Origin: Anisodus tanguticus
Lineage: Eukaryota > Streptophyta > Magnoliopsida > Solanales > Solanaceae
Length of the DNA: 64,000 nucleotides
Direction of reading: 5' to 3'
Assembly: GCA_034509755.1 (NCBI GenBank)
Contig: CM067550.1
Location: forward strand, 5,821,001-5,885,000
The notes below the pieces were generated by a model, which saw only the letters and a program-made list of their open reading frames with translations, ran no database searches and was not told where the DNA came from. Shown piece by piece: positions 1 through 11,567 of this stretch (position 1 is the first letter of the stretch; every line of letters begins with the position of its first letter). The position numbers and the translations under genes were made by a program.

Positions 1-105
1 GGGATCAAATTTGGTACGGTCTGAGTTAGTTCTTCTTAGTGGACTTCCTTTTTTAGTACTTGGAAGGAACTTGGTGGGCTTTTGATTGAAGCCTTAGTTT
101 TGATG

Positions 106-393
106 TTATTTGGGTTTAGATTGATTTCTCTCATTGTTGAACATCCTTACCATCGAATTGTATTTTCGAGTGAGTAAGGAAACATTAGCACCTTCACCAA
201 TTTCTTCAAGATTTTCATCCTCTTCTTCGATTTGATTCTCTGAGGATTGAACTTGAAGTGTCACATACTTGCTTTTATATAGTTCCCTTTGATTCTCTAT
301 GTTCATCTCATAGGTTTTGAGAATGTTCATCAAGGTATGAAGGTCCATTGTGGCAAGATTGTGAGCTTCCATAGCTTTAAATAACAGGACCAA
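106..393 (-). pseudogene. Copia gag (UBN2-like) C-terminal fragment
   Basis: The minus-strand reading frame resembles the C-terminal part of plant copia gag (UBN2 family): a segment like LHTLMNILKTYEMN, an acidic linker, then LLTRKYNSMVRMFNNE, the position where gag proteins carry an LLTRKF-like motif before the zinc knuckle. The first true ATG in frame is near 370; the open frame upstream of it relies on a TTG. No zinc knuckle remains before the stop at 106. It is a retroelement remnant and not a host gene. Confidence 0.55.
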
Positions 394-429
394 GCACTTA
401 TTGTGTTAAGTGTCGGCTCTTATACCACT

Positions 430-779
430 TGTTAGGTCCAGGTATGCTATGGAACAATAAAAACAAACTGTAAATAAAATCGAATGCCAATTCAGTTTCA
501 AATGTCAGCAAAAATGTCATCTAATACAAGTGACAACACTTCGATAAAACAGAAAAACATTTGAAGAGTAAATTACAGCGGAAATAATAAAGAACACAAA
601 GGTTTAATATTTACATAGGTAATATTGACGGTCGATGACCGAAAGAATTGTATATATTTATATACAATTTAAACAAATTCCTTCTCTTACAATTTTACAA
701 AATAATACAAAAGGAATTAAAGGTTGAAGTCGCAGATGACTTCTGCCTGAAAAATCTACCTAAATAAACATAGACAACA
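430..779 (-). repeat. Copia 5' LTR, about 350 bp
   Basis: The segment starts tgttagg and ends acaaca on the plus strand, giving the usual inverted TGTT...AACA ends. A tRNA-Met-like primer site lies directly against its left edge in the minus orientation. The partner LTR is outside the window, so the limits cannot be checked against a second copy. Confidence 0.55.
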
Positions 780-780
780 T

Positions 781-3228
781 TGTTGACACCCAATTTTGTC
801 CCGTCTTTTCCAATTTATTTCTAATTTTAAATATTTTTTTTGACACCTCAAAATAATTTTAATATATATATTGTTATTATTATTATTCGCATTTCCACTA
901 TCGTTTGTCTTTTAATATCTTAAATCATAGTTTTATCCTAATACTCCCTGTTATTTTATTTTTCGCAAAATGGCATTGCATTTTTATTTTTTAATTAAGC
1001 ATTAAGCATTTCGTAAATATTATGTTCTTATTATTATCACATCGTTATTTGTATCTCTATAATTTATATAAAAAAATTACACTTTTAATAATAAACCCCT
1101 TCTTTATTTTTTAACCAACTCTCCATTTTATTTCCCCTCATCACAAAATACTGTACCAACCCACAAAAATCAACCCCCCAATCGGTCAAGCTCCAAAACC
1201 CTTGGGCCCACCCGCAACGGCCCAATTCCCCTTCCCTTTAACCCCCAAACCAAACCCTCACAAACCCTAAAACCAAACACACCCTTTCTCAGCCGCACAC
1301 CCCCTCCCATACCCCCAACCCGTCGACCCTACACCCCCACATCGTCGGTCACCTCACCCACTGTCACCACCAACTCCTGACACCACCACACCCCCCATCA
1401 CTTCAACCCACACCATTATCCCCGAAAATCCGCAACCCATACCCCCAAAATCTGCTTTCAAAATCAGATTTTTTTTAACCTTTTTATTCGAATTTCAAAC
1501 TCGTTCTTGGGGGGAAATCATCTACAAAACCCCCATTTGTTTCTTCATTTTGGAGGAAGCTGATTTTCAGGTTCTAAAAGAGGAGGATTTTGGAGGTCCG
1601 AAAATCGAGTTTTTAGATTTGAAAAAAAAGAAATCTGAAATCTTCTTAAGGTTGTTTGTTTCTTCTTTGCATGTGTTCTTCATTTTAAAAGGGGGGCTGA
1701 TTTTTGGGTTCTAAAAAAGAGAAGAATTTTTGGGGAAGCCGAAATTAAGGGTAAATCTGAATCCGAAATGGTTGGTTTGTTGTTAATCTTTGTTTTAAAA
1801 AAATATTTTTGTTCCCTAAATTTCAATCCGAAAAATACCTTTTGAATACTAGTTTCAATCCCCAAAAATCTGTTTTCTTTTTTTGTTGTTCTCTTTTTTC
1901 GGGTCGGGTTTCCGGGTCGGGTCGGGTCTGCTTTCTGTTTCGGGTTGAAACCAGCGCCAAAAATCCAAAAATAAGGTTGGTTCTTATATGATTTATTGTT
2001 AATGATTATATTTTTTTACCTTTGATTGGTTATCTAAATTTGCAATGGAAACAAATGTGTTTCTCGGATTCGACACTATTTTTCGGTTCTATGGCTATGC
2101 TACTGATTTTATATTGTACTAATCGATTCGGGGTACTGTATTACTTTGCCTTGCTGCTATTTTCTTGATTCTAATGTGTTGGACTGATGTTGTGCAATTT
2201 TCAGTTTTTCGGTCACTGTTCCGGGTCGGGTTATTGTTCCGACAGGTAAATTTTTTAGAATTTTGTTTCAATATTTTGTTGTTGGTTATCTGAAAAATCA
2301 AAAAAAAAATTGTTTGATTCCAGGTCAGGTCTACCCGAAATTCGGATCGGCTGTTCTATCTCGGGTTGGATTTTCATAAGCGGATTCGAATTCTGTTTCG
2401 GTTCAAAAATTCAGAATTCGGGTCGGATGTTTTGATCGCGGATTGTTGGTTTATTTTGGTATTTGAATATCCATTACACGGCTACTTTGTTATTTTACTG
2501 ATTTGAACAAATACTACACTTAAGTCAATGAAATTGAATTTGAGGTCGTCTCCCTTCGGAAAATGGTTCCCGGTTTCGGTTTGCTGTTTTTGGTATAATT
2601 TACTGATTTGAACATGATACTACACTTTGGCCGATGAAAATACCACAGTTGAAATGACGAAAGTAAAAACTTATGGACAATGATGAAACTTAAATCTTTT
2701 TTTTATCCGAGTGACCAACATGTTCGGTAGGCAAGGCAACTAAAATGACCAATGTGTCATATGTTCGCAACCACGACGTGATTGGAATGATCTTTTCAAA
2801 ATTTAAGTCTGAGCCTTCCGTAATCAAAACATTTACTGTTTTGGATACGGATCTGAAGTTATTAATATTCAATTGTTTCTAACCGTTTGTTCTTGACAGC
2901 TTGCAAGGAACACTTACGAAAGTTAAAGAAGACAAGTTACCCCGCGGAGATGATTTATTTTATTACTGTTTTATTTTCTTTAATTCTGATTTATTTTATT
3001 TTGTATTGTAATAATATTTATTGTACTTGTATAATTATTGAAATGTTTAGAATAGGTAGACTTAGAATTAATAATCTAGAAAGAGTAGATTTAAAATCGA
3101 AAACCGCTAGTTTATCTATTTTAGGCCCGTCACCCATACTTTTAAAACGTTAGTTTATTTATTTTAGGTTCGTCGCTCATACCTTCAAAACGCTAGCTTA
3201 TTTATTTTAGACTCGTTATGCATATTCA
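781..3228 (+). mobile_element. Probable Ogre/Tat-type gypsy LTR remnant
   Basis: The segment opens with tgttgacacccaattttgtc, a start I associate with large Ogre/Tat gypsy LTRs of dicots (from memory, not a search). A C-rich stretch (1140-1450), scattered cgggtcgggt words (1905-2430) and the repeated ttatttattttaggcc words near the end are in keeping with such LTRs. No protein-coding domain is visible. The right boundary is uncertain; similarity to anything recognisable stops near 3230. It may be a solo or truncated LTR. Confidence 0.4.
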
Positions 3229-3235
3229 ACCATAT
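3107..3235. repeat. Three-copy 43 bp tandem repeat
   Basis: Three imperfect units start at 3107, 3150 and 3193, each with the pattern ctagtttatttattttagg...cgt...catac..t..aaaacg. It forms the end of the putative Ogre-like LTR. Confidence 0.75.
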
Positions 3236-5586
3236 GTAGTTTCCAAACTGAGCTTTATGGACCACTTGGGAAAATACCATATGTACATGTACATGTACAT
3301 GACATGCCCATACTCATAAAAGTTGTATTTGTCATTTTTTTCTAAATGTTAAAGGACACTTCTTACATGCCAGCATTCTTAACCTAAATAATCCCCCACC
3401 ACCCACACCCCTCTCCACATGGCTAATTTCCTCGAAATTATATACGCTAAATATTTTGTATATTGTAAGTTAATTTTAACTTGTAATAGCAAATTAGTTA
3501 TTATTTTTATCATATCCAACTAACATCTACCAGAAAACTTTCTAAGAATATGATCAAACAAAAATTATTATGTTCGTAATTTTTCATCCACTAACGGATA
3601 AAATGCCCCAACTTTTCATTGTCATATCAGTTCGGAAAGTAGATTGGCAACATGTAATCATGAAGTGCTTCGTCATGCTTAAGCATGAGCCAATCACTCG
3701 TTAGGAATTATTTACAGATCATCAGATTTTCACAATGAAATAAAAAGTGAATCTCTGTAATTACTAATAAGCGAGATGTATAACCACTCTTCATAGAACT
3801 TAAACTCCTATCTTTTTTATTCTTCTTCTTTTGCTAATATCCTTAATTATCAGTATCACTAAGTATAAGTGCGATGGGGAATTTGTGAATTTGTAGGATA
3901 TAAACACAATTTATTTGAGGTTAATTTTGTACACTAAAAAAATAGTGGCACCGACTTGAAAGAAGGAATAATGATTAAAGGTGTTTTGGGCCTATTGTCT
4001 GTTTTGAACAGGGCCTGCACTTGGTGTCCATACTAACTTTATGAAATCAAACAGACAATTTTGTCTGAAACTATTGTACTTCTTTTCCTTTTTTTTACTT
4101 TTCTTAGAAAACAAGTAGACATAAAGAAGCAGGTGGGAAATTGCCTCAGGGTACTACTTTTTGGCACAGAAATGCACTCGTGGGCATTTTTTCTCGTTTT
4201 CCCATCATGTGATCCCTTTTTCTATCTAACTATCACTATCTATTAATAAAATACACGTCGGTGATAGTTCATGTGAAAAGAGAACAATTGATAGTTGGTC
4301 TAGTCAGCTTTGTAATATGCTTTAATACATAGATGGTGATAGTTTATGTAAGGGGAAAAACTTCTGATAGTTGCGATGTGAAATTTGTAAAAAAATGTTA
4401 GTTCGGATATGTTTGTTGCCATTAATTGAAAAGAAAAATCAAGGTGAAGAAGCATTGTTTTGCAAGGGATACTTTAGTATTTAAGGTGAACAAGCATATC
4501 TATCCTAAGATTTTTGACCTACAAGGCAACAACACTACTTTTTTCCTTCTTCTTTTTTTTCACTTTTTACTTAATATATTACTGTAAGTAGGTACTTTTG
4601 TTGAGACCGTGAAGGGTGGGAATTTTTGTTGAAGTAGGTGTATGTAATTTATCTACTTATGTCTTTAATATATCTCATTGTCAGAAGCAAAGCTAGAGGT
4701 ACGAAATAGGTTTCATCCGAACGTTCATAATCCAAAAATTACTATGTATATATAAGATTTATCTAATTCTATCTTCAATATATCCTATTGTCAGGTTCTG
4801 CAACTAGTGGGACGAAAGGGTTCATCAGAACATTCTTAATCGAAAAATTACATTGTATATAAGGACAGAGCTAGTCCGAACCCCCTTCTGATACCATATT
4901 GAAGTGTATGTGTGACCATCGTATTGAACTTATATTTGCAACCTTGTCTTGCATTTTTACAAGAGGTTATTTTCACGGTTTTGAATCGATGATTTCTTAA
5001 TCCCTTACCGTTACGCCAAAACTCCACATCATCAAAAGGAGAAAGTAAAGAAACAATATAAAAAAAAAGTTAAAATTAGAACTAACTAATTCAATCACAA
5101 ATGGTAATCTTAAGTGATTCAATGAGACCATCACATAATTAATTTGATACTCCACCAACAAGCCAAGGGTCCATAAGAAGAGGTACATTGCCAGTTATAC
5201 ATTCCCAAAATCTTGCCTACAACTTTGCTAATGCCAAACTATAGCTAGCTGGGTCTTTTTTCTTCTAATTATCTCTTTTGATGAGTCATATCACTTCCAA
5301 ATATCTAAAAGGAAAAAAAACTGTTCAAACGTTCTGTGGTCACAAGAAAATATAAAATAGACAGGAAATAACATGTTTTCTTGCTTTGTATCACTATCTT
5401 CTTGCTATGTTTATTATAGCAAACTCCAAATTAGCTAGACATACTTCACAATCACCCATTACTTTTCTACATTATTTATGCTCTCGTGAATTTTAATTTC
5501 TTTTAAAAAAAACTTTTTTAAGCACTCTAATGAGGGGGAATAACAAGAGAAATGGTTTACCCTATCTATTGTATGATCAGACTTTG
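3236..5586. other. AT-rich intergenic DNA, no gene seen
   Basis: No coding exon, RNA gene or intact transposon was recognised here. It contains a short (gtacat)n run near 3286-3300 and a tandem duplication at 4648-4866 (listed separately). Open frames in this stretch are short and low in complexity. Confidence 0.6.
4648..4866. repeat. Two-copy tandem duplication, period 110 bp
   Basis: Units starting at 4648 and 4758 share tttatctaa/c, then tctttaatatatc, attgtcag, tacgaaa-ggtttcatc-gaac and ttcataatc-aaaaattac, with scattered substitutions. Confidence 0.7.
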
Positions 5587-5837
5587 TGTTAAATATATGA
5601 TATCCCGTGATATGCATATATGGTATATCACGGTTTTGGTCAAGTTTAGTGTACATGGTTTTGGTTAAGTTTTGTTCATAATTAGAATTGTATACTTACC
5701 ATAATTATAGGATTCTTGTACAAGTAGAATAGAGTTTTGTGATTAGAATAGAAATAAGATTTTTCCTATTATGAAAATTGTAAATTGTATATATACTCTT
5801 TCATTAATAAAAATAATCAAGGAGATTATTTCTTTCA
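5587..5837 (+). repeat. 5' LTR of copia-1 (251 bp)
   Basis: It begins tgttaaatatatg and ends atttctttca directly before the primer site. It matches 10325-10574 along its length. Near its start is an imperfect palindrome ccgtgatat...atatcacgg. Confidence 0.9.
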
Positions 5838-5849
5838 TGGTATCAGAAG
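5838..5849 (+). other. Primer-binding site of copia-1
   Basis: tggtatcagaag directly follows the LTR end. It matches the initiator-Met tRNA 3' end complement (tggtatcagagc) over its first ten bases. Confidence 0.8.
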
Positions 5850-5982
5850 TCTAGTTCTCCCAAATTTTTTCCGTCCAAACAGCCCGGTTCTGAGCTCCTT
5901 TCTCGGTTTCCGTGCCCAAAAATTATTTTTCTCTTCCCAATTTTTTCTTCCAAATCTCTACATCACGTCTTGCGTTGCTATT

Positions 5983-8900
5983 ATGGCTAAGAACACGTTT
6001 CACCCTGCCCTTGCTATTTCTAATATCAAGAATCACATCCATATCATTCTTAAAATAGAAAACGTCCAATATGCAACGTGGGCCGAACTGTTCAAAGTTC
6101 ATGCACGCTCGCATCAAGTCCTCCATCACATTATCCCCGCGGCTCCTACGGATACAACGGTTCCAAAACCAGAGGATGATCCTAAGTTATGGACGACGCT
6201 TGATGCTACTGTTCTTCAGTGGATTCATTCCACTATTTCTATCGACATGTTGCAGACGATTATCAAACCATACACTACGACGATGGCGGCTTGGAATAGA
6301 GTACGTGATATATTTCAATATAATCAAAATTCTCGTGTTGTTACCTTGGAGCAGGAATTCTCCCACGTCAATATGGAAGATTTCCCTAACGTTTCAGCAT
6401 ATTACAAAAGGTTTAAGGAATTGGCGGACCAACTCCGCAAAGTTGGTGCGCTAGTTACCAATGACCGCCTTGTCCTTCAGCTGGTTGCAGGCCTTTCTGA
6501 GGCATATAATGGCATTGACACGCTTCTTCGTCAGAGCAGCCCTCTTCCACAATTTTATCAGGCTCGTTCTATGCTTACGCTTGAAGAAGCCAGCTTGGCC
6601 AAAAAGGCAGCTACATGTACTAGTCCCGTAGTCATGATGACATCCTCTACAAATTCTCTTAATTTTATTGATTATTCGAGCTAGACCCGAGCTCACGGTG
6701 GCGGCAAGAATAATCAGAAAAATAATGGCAAAAACTGTGGGTCAAACGCGTTAGTTCCGGTGGCGGCGACGGCGGACAGAACTCTGGCAATGGGTCCCGA
6801 CACGGTAACAGTGGGCCACAGCCCCACTGGTCCCAGCCCTGGGCCCCCTCGCAATGGGCCTGGTCCAGTGGGCAGTGGCTCAATGGGTCATGATGTCCAG
6901 CGTTTCCAGATCTTGATCAGTGGGTTGGCCAGCCCATGTCTTAGCCCAATATGTCGTGTCCCAATTATCGTAACTCATCTGGGCCGGGGCAGGAAGCATG
7001 GGTGATTCGACCTCGGCCTCCACAAGCCCATCATGTAGCGAGCCCCACACAAACCGACATTGAAGCCGCGATGCACACACTTGGATTAAATCCACCCGAC
7101 GCTAATTGGTACATGGACACCGGCGCCACTACCCACATGACATCCGACCAATGTACTCTCTCGTCTTATTCCAATTTGAGCAGTACTCATGGTATAATTG
7201 TTGGTAATAGTAATTCAATTCCAATTCGTGGTTATGGTCATAAAACTTTGTCTCTCCCCCCTCCCCTTATTTTGAAAAATACCCTTCATGTTCCTAAATT
7301 GATTAAAAATTTGGTGTCTGTCTGTAAATTCACCACTGATAATTTTGTTTCTATCGAATTTGATCAATTTGGATTTTCTGTGAAGGATTTCACGACGGGG
7401 AGTCCTCTCATGAGGTATGATAGTATGAGAGATCTTTATCATATCACGCCTAGTTTCGGTTTCTCGAGTCATGCATTGACATCAACTTTTGCAGCTCTGG
7501 ATCCTTCCTTGTGGCATGCTCGTCTAGGTCATCCAGGGTCGGTCTATTTTGTCTTCCTTAAATAAAAATAATTTTATTTCTTGTAAAGATACGCGTAGTA
7601 CTCATAATTGTCAATCTTGTTCTTTAGGAAAAATTGTTAAGTTGTCATTTGTAGACTCTAATTCTCATACTTTAATACTATTTGATATTATTCATAGTGA
7701 TTTATGGACGTCTCATGTTCTTAGTTCTTTGGATCATCGATATTATGTTCTCTTTTTGGATGATTATTCTAAGTTTTCATGGACTTTTCCGATAGCGAAA
7801 AAATCTCAAGTGTTTTTCATCTTCTTAAAATTTAGAGCATTCGTTAGAACTCAATTAGAACGAGAAATAAAAAATATTCAATGTGATAATAGCAAAGAAT
7901 ATGACAATGTGGTGTTTTGGGAATTTTGTGTTAATATGGGACCAATTTTCATTTTTCTTGTCCTCATACGTCTTCACAAAATGGGAAAACCGAACGCAAA
8001 ATTCGTATCATTAATAACATTGTCCGAACTTTATTGATTCATGCTTCCGTACCTCATTCTTTTTGGCATCATGGTCTACAAATAGCTACATATCTCTTTA
8101 ACATTCTTCCTTCCTTAGGTTTGACATATTCATCCCCTCTTCAAATTTTATATAATAAGACTCCTTCGTATTCACATCTTAGGGTCTTTGGGTGCTTGTG
8201 TTATCCACTCTTTCCATCCACCACAATTAATAAACTTTATGCCCGGTCTACCCGTGTGTGTTTTTGGGGTTATCCATCAGATCATCGTGGTTACAAATAT
8301 TTTGATTTATCATCTCATAAAATCATCATTAGTCGCCATGTAATTTTTGATGAATCTCAATTTCTGATCGCTAAGGTTAGTAATCTCGTGCCTAGTTCGT
8401 ATAAATTTTTGGATGATGGTATATCTCCGTATATTGTTCATAATTTTTCGGACGTATCCCGCACCCCAAATTCGCCAGCAGGCCCACTGCCTGCTAGCCC
8501 CACTGGTCCGTCGCAAGCCACTGTTCCCAGTCTAGTCATTGGGTCAGTTTCAGCAATTGGGCCAGTCCAACCCAATACCGGAACTGGTCCAGTTCCGACA
8601 CCATCGACTGCTTCAGATTACCGTTCGTGAGCCTGCTGGCCAGTCCGTCACAAGTCCCGATAATTCCCAAAATCTGCCCAATTCTTCCCCGAGTCATAGA
8701 CCGGTCACTCGTAGTCAATGGCGTATTTTTAAACCAAAAAGATATTTTAATTTAAATTTTAATGTCCTTAAATCCGCTTTACTCTGTAACCCTATGTCTG
8801 CTTTAAATGACCCAAATTGGAAAATTGCTATGACCGACGAATATAATGCTCTTATTGATAATAAGACGTGGGAGTTGGTGCCCCGTCCTTCTAGTGTTAA

Positions 8901-10330
8901 TATTATTCGATCTATGTGGATTTTTGCTCATAAGGACAATTCTGACGGTTCTTTTGCGAGGCATAAGGCTCGGTTGGTAGGTGATGGTAAGACTCAGCAG
9001 GTTGGTGTGGATTGTGGTGAGACCTTTAGTCCGGTGGTCAAGCCAGCTACCATTCGCATTGTTCTCATCTTGACTCTTTCGAAATCATGATTCATTCATC
9101 AGCTAGATGTGGAGAATGCTTTCTTACATGGTGATCTCAATGAGACAATATATATGCATCAACCTTTGGGGTTTAGGGATCCCAAATATCCTCATCATGT
9201 TTGTTTGTTGAAGAAGTCCTTGTATGGGCTTAAGCAGTCTCCACGGGCTTGGTATAAGAGGTTTGCAGACTATGTTTCGACTATTGGGTTCGCTCATAGC
9301 CGGTCTGATAATTCATTGTTCATATATCATCGTGGTTCTTCCGTGGCTTATATACTCTCTTATATGTGGATGATATTATCTTGACTGCCTCTTCTGATAC
9401 ACTACGCCAGTCTATCATGATGATGCTCAGTTCTGAGTTTGCTATGAAAGACTTGGGGGCCTTGAGTTATTTTTGGGGATTGATGTCACTCGTCATGCAG
9501 GTGGGTTGTTCTTATCTTAGAGAAAGTATGTGACTGAGATCATTGAGAGGGTTGGGATGTCATCATGTAAGTCCACTTCCACTCCGGTTGATACTAAACC
9601 CAAGTTGGGTGTTGCGGCTGGCTCACCTTATGACGATCCGACCCGCTATCACAGTCTTGCAGGGGGGCTTCAGTATCTTACCTTCACGCGACCAGATATT
9701 ACGTATGTCGTACAACAGGTGTGTTTGTTTATGCATGATCCCAGGGTTGAGCACATGAATGCACTTAAACGTATTATTCGGTACATCTAGGGGACACTTG
9801 ACTATGGCTTACATTTATATCCGTAGTCGACATCTACACTTGTCTCGTATACAGATGTTGATTAGGGTGATTGTTCGGACACCAGACGGTCTACGTCTGG
9901 CTATTGTATGTTTCTTGGTAATAACTTGGTCTCATGGTCTGCAAAGCGTCAGTTGACATTGTCCCGCTCTAGTGCAAAGGCTGAGTATCGAGGGGTAGCC
10001 AATGTGGTCTCTGAATCATGTTGGTTACGTAATCTTCTTTTGGAGCTTCATTGTCCTATTCAGAAAGCTACCTTGGTTTATTGTGATAATGTTAATGCCA
10101 TCTACCTTTCTGGTAATCCGGTTCAGCACCAGCACACTAAACACATCGAGATGGACATTCACTTTGTTCATAAAAATGTAGCTCGTGGACAAGTACGCGT
10201 CTGTCATGTCCCTTCCAGGTATCAAATTGTAGACATCTTTACAAAGGGGCTTCCCTCGGTCCTTTTTGATGATTTTAGGGACAGTCTCAGCATACGAAGA
10301 CCGCCCGCTATGACTGCGGGGGTGTGTTAA
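5983..10330 (+). pseudogene. Broken gag-pol of copia-1
   Basis: Gag starts at ATG 5983 and reads to a TAG at 6682. After a Gly/Pro-rich linker the frame shifts into the protease, with the active-site DTGA at 7116-7127. The GAG-pre-integrase motif (WHARLGHPG) follows near 7515, then a frameshift into integrase (about 7565-8035, the zinc-finger cysteines NCQSCSLGK visible) and another before its C-terminal part (8034-8630). Reverse transcriptase runs from about 8700; the YVDD codons at 9363-9374 are intact as DNA but one base out of frame with the upstream reading frame. RNase H (about 9900-10330) ends with the usual ADIFTKGLP motif. At least five frame changes and several stops make a functional polyprotein impossible. 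Confidence 0.9.
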
Positions 10331-10574
10331 ATATATGATATCCCGTGATATACATATTTGGTAAATCACGGTTTTGGTCAAGTTTAGTGTACACGGTTTT
10401 GGTTAAGTTTTGTCCATAATTAGAATTGTATATTTACCATAATTATAAGATTCTTATACAAGTAGAATAGGGTTTTGTGATTAGAATAGGAATAGAATTT
10501 TTCTATTATGAAAATTGTAAATTGTATATATACTCTTTCATTAATAAAAATAATCAAGAGAATTATTTCTTTCA
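10325..10574 (+). repeat. 3' LTR of copia-1 (250 bp)
   Basis: It matches the 5' LTR at 5587-5837 with about 14 differences by eye. The RNase H frame ends at its first bases. Confidence 0.9.
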
Positions 10575-11068
10575 CTTTAGTCTGTGCCAAATGTTGGAAT
10601 GTTTTTTCCTTTATATAGGTTAATTTACTGGTAGCTATTTGTAACAATAACAACGTAATTCCCCATTTAATTTTATCTCGATTGTCAACCTACTACAGCT
10701 ATTCTCCTTTATTCAGACATGGATCGTATGTGAGAAAAGGGCTTCGGTGATTCAATCCGACATTTCATTTCTCTTTTATCATTTGATTTTTCATATATAC
10801 ACCAAAAGCTAATCTTGCAAAAAGATTATATTGAAAATATTAAACAAGCAATTTGTCATCAATTAAGTACCACAAAATTATGTACCCATTAATTAATTAA
10901 TTCAACCAGATATTTCATTTCCCTTTTATCATTTGATTTTTCGTATATACATTAAAAGCTAATCTTGCAAAAATATTACAATGAAAAAAACTAAACAAGC
11001 AATTTGTGATCAATTAAGTACCACAAAATTATGTACCCATTAATCTTGAAAGAAATGTTTATCCCTAG
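10575..11068. other. Spacer between two related copia elements
   Basis: No gene is seen. Most of it is a two-copy duplication (10751-11043). The final cctag is the left target-site duplication of the next element. Confidence 0.65.
10751..11043. repeat. Two-copy tandem duplication, period 150 bp
   Basis: Units begin at 10751 and 10901 (ttcaatccga / ttcaaccaga). They share long near-identical runs, for example cttttatcatttgattttt and ccacaaaattatgtaccca. Confidence 0.85.
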
Positions 11069-11405
11069 TGTTAAACAAGGTATATACTCGTGATATACAC
11101 TTGGTATACATGGTGTATATCACGGGTCCTTTAGGAATGTCACGGGCAAACCAGGCCATCTCGGAATTGGCCCATCAGCCCATCACGGGCAGGGTAGTAT
11201 ATTAGGTGTGTATATTGATGTAATATTGTAGTGTAAATGTTACCTTAATTAGACTTGTACACTTACCATAATTGTAAATTTAGTATCCAAGTAGAATAAG
11301 GTTTTAGGAGTAGAATAGGAATAGGATTCTCCTATTATGGAAATATGTAACTTGTATATATAGCCTTTCTATTAATGAAAATAATCAAGGGGATTATTTC
11401 TTTCA
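11069..11405 (+). repeat. 5' LTR of copia-2 (337 bp)
   Basis: It begins tgttaaacaagg and ends atttctttca. It contains a perfect 12 bp inverted repeat, cgtgatatacac (11089-11100) and gtgtatatcacg (11113-11124), around a 12-base loop. The tgggccc/gcccatca-rich part is absent from the copia-1 LTR. Confidence 0.9.
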
Positions 11406-11417
11406 TGGTAACAAGAG
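11406..11417 (+). other. Decayed primer-binding site of copia-2
   Basis: tggtaacaagag follows the LTR directly. It differs from the initiator-Met match tggtatcagagc at a few positions. Confidence 0.65.
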
Positions 11418-11567
11418 ACTAGGTCTTGCTTCTGCCTTTGCTCTCAGTTTTTTGTGCCTTTCTCGGCCACAACCGTCTCAGTTTTCCGTCCCCCTTCACC
11501 GGAATTCGCGATATTATATACCTCCACTCTTCCCAAATTTCCCCTCCTCTCCCTTTGTTCTTTTGTT

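Larger units (their letters stand above)
1..779 (-). mobile_element. Ty1/copia element, 5' end only, cut by window edge
   Basis: Read on the minus strand, this is a long terminal repeat (430-779), a decayed primer-binding site just inside it (tggtataagagcc, about 417-429, close to the initiator-Met tRNA match tggtatcagagcc), and a gag remnant (106-393). The rest of the element would lie to the left of the window. The gap between primer site and gag remnant is only about 30 bases and the N-terminal half of gag is absent, so an internal deletion is likely. Lineage within copia is not decided. Confidence 0.65.
5587..10574 (+). mobile_element. Full-length but dead Ty1/copia element (copia-1)
   Basis: It has two LTRs (5587-5837 and 10325-10574), a primer-binding site after the 5' LTR, and gag, protease, integrase, reverse transcriptase and RNase H regions in the copia order. 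A purine-rich tract (gcgggggtg, 10316-10324) precedes the 3' LTR. Flanks ctttg (5582-5586) and cttta (10575-10579) look like a target-site duplication with one change. The two LTRs differ at roughly one base in twenty by eye, so the insertion is not recent. It belongs to the same family as the next element, 494 bp downstream. Confidence 0.9.
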
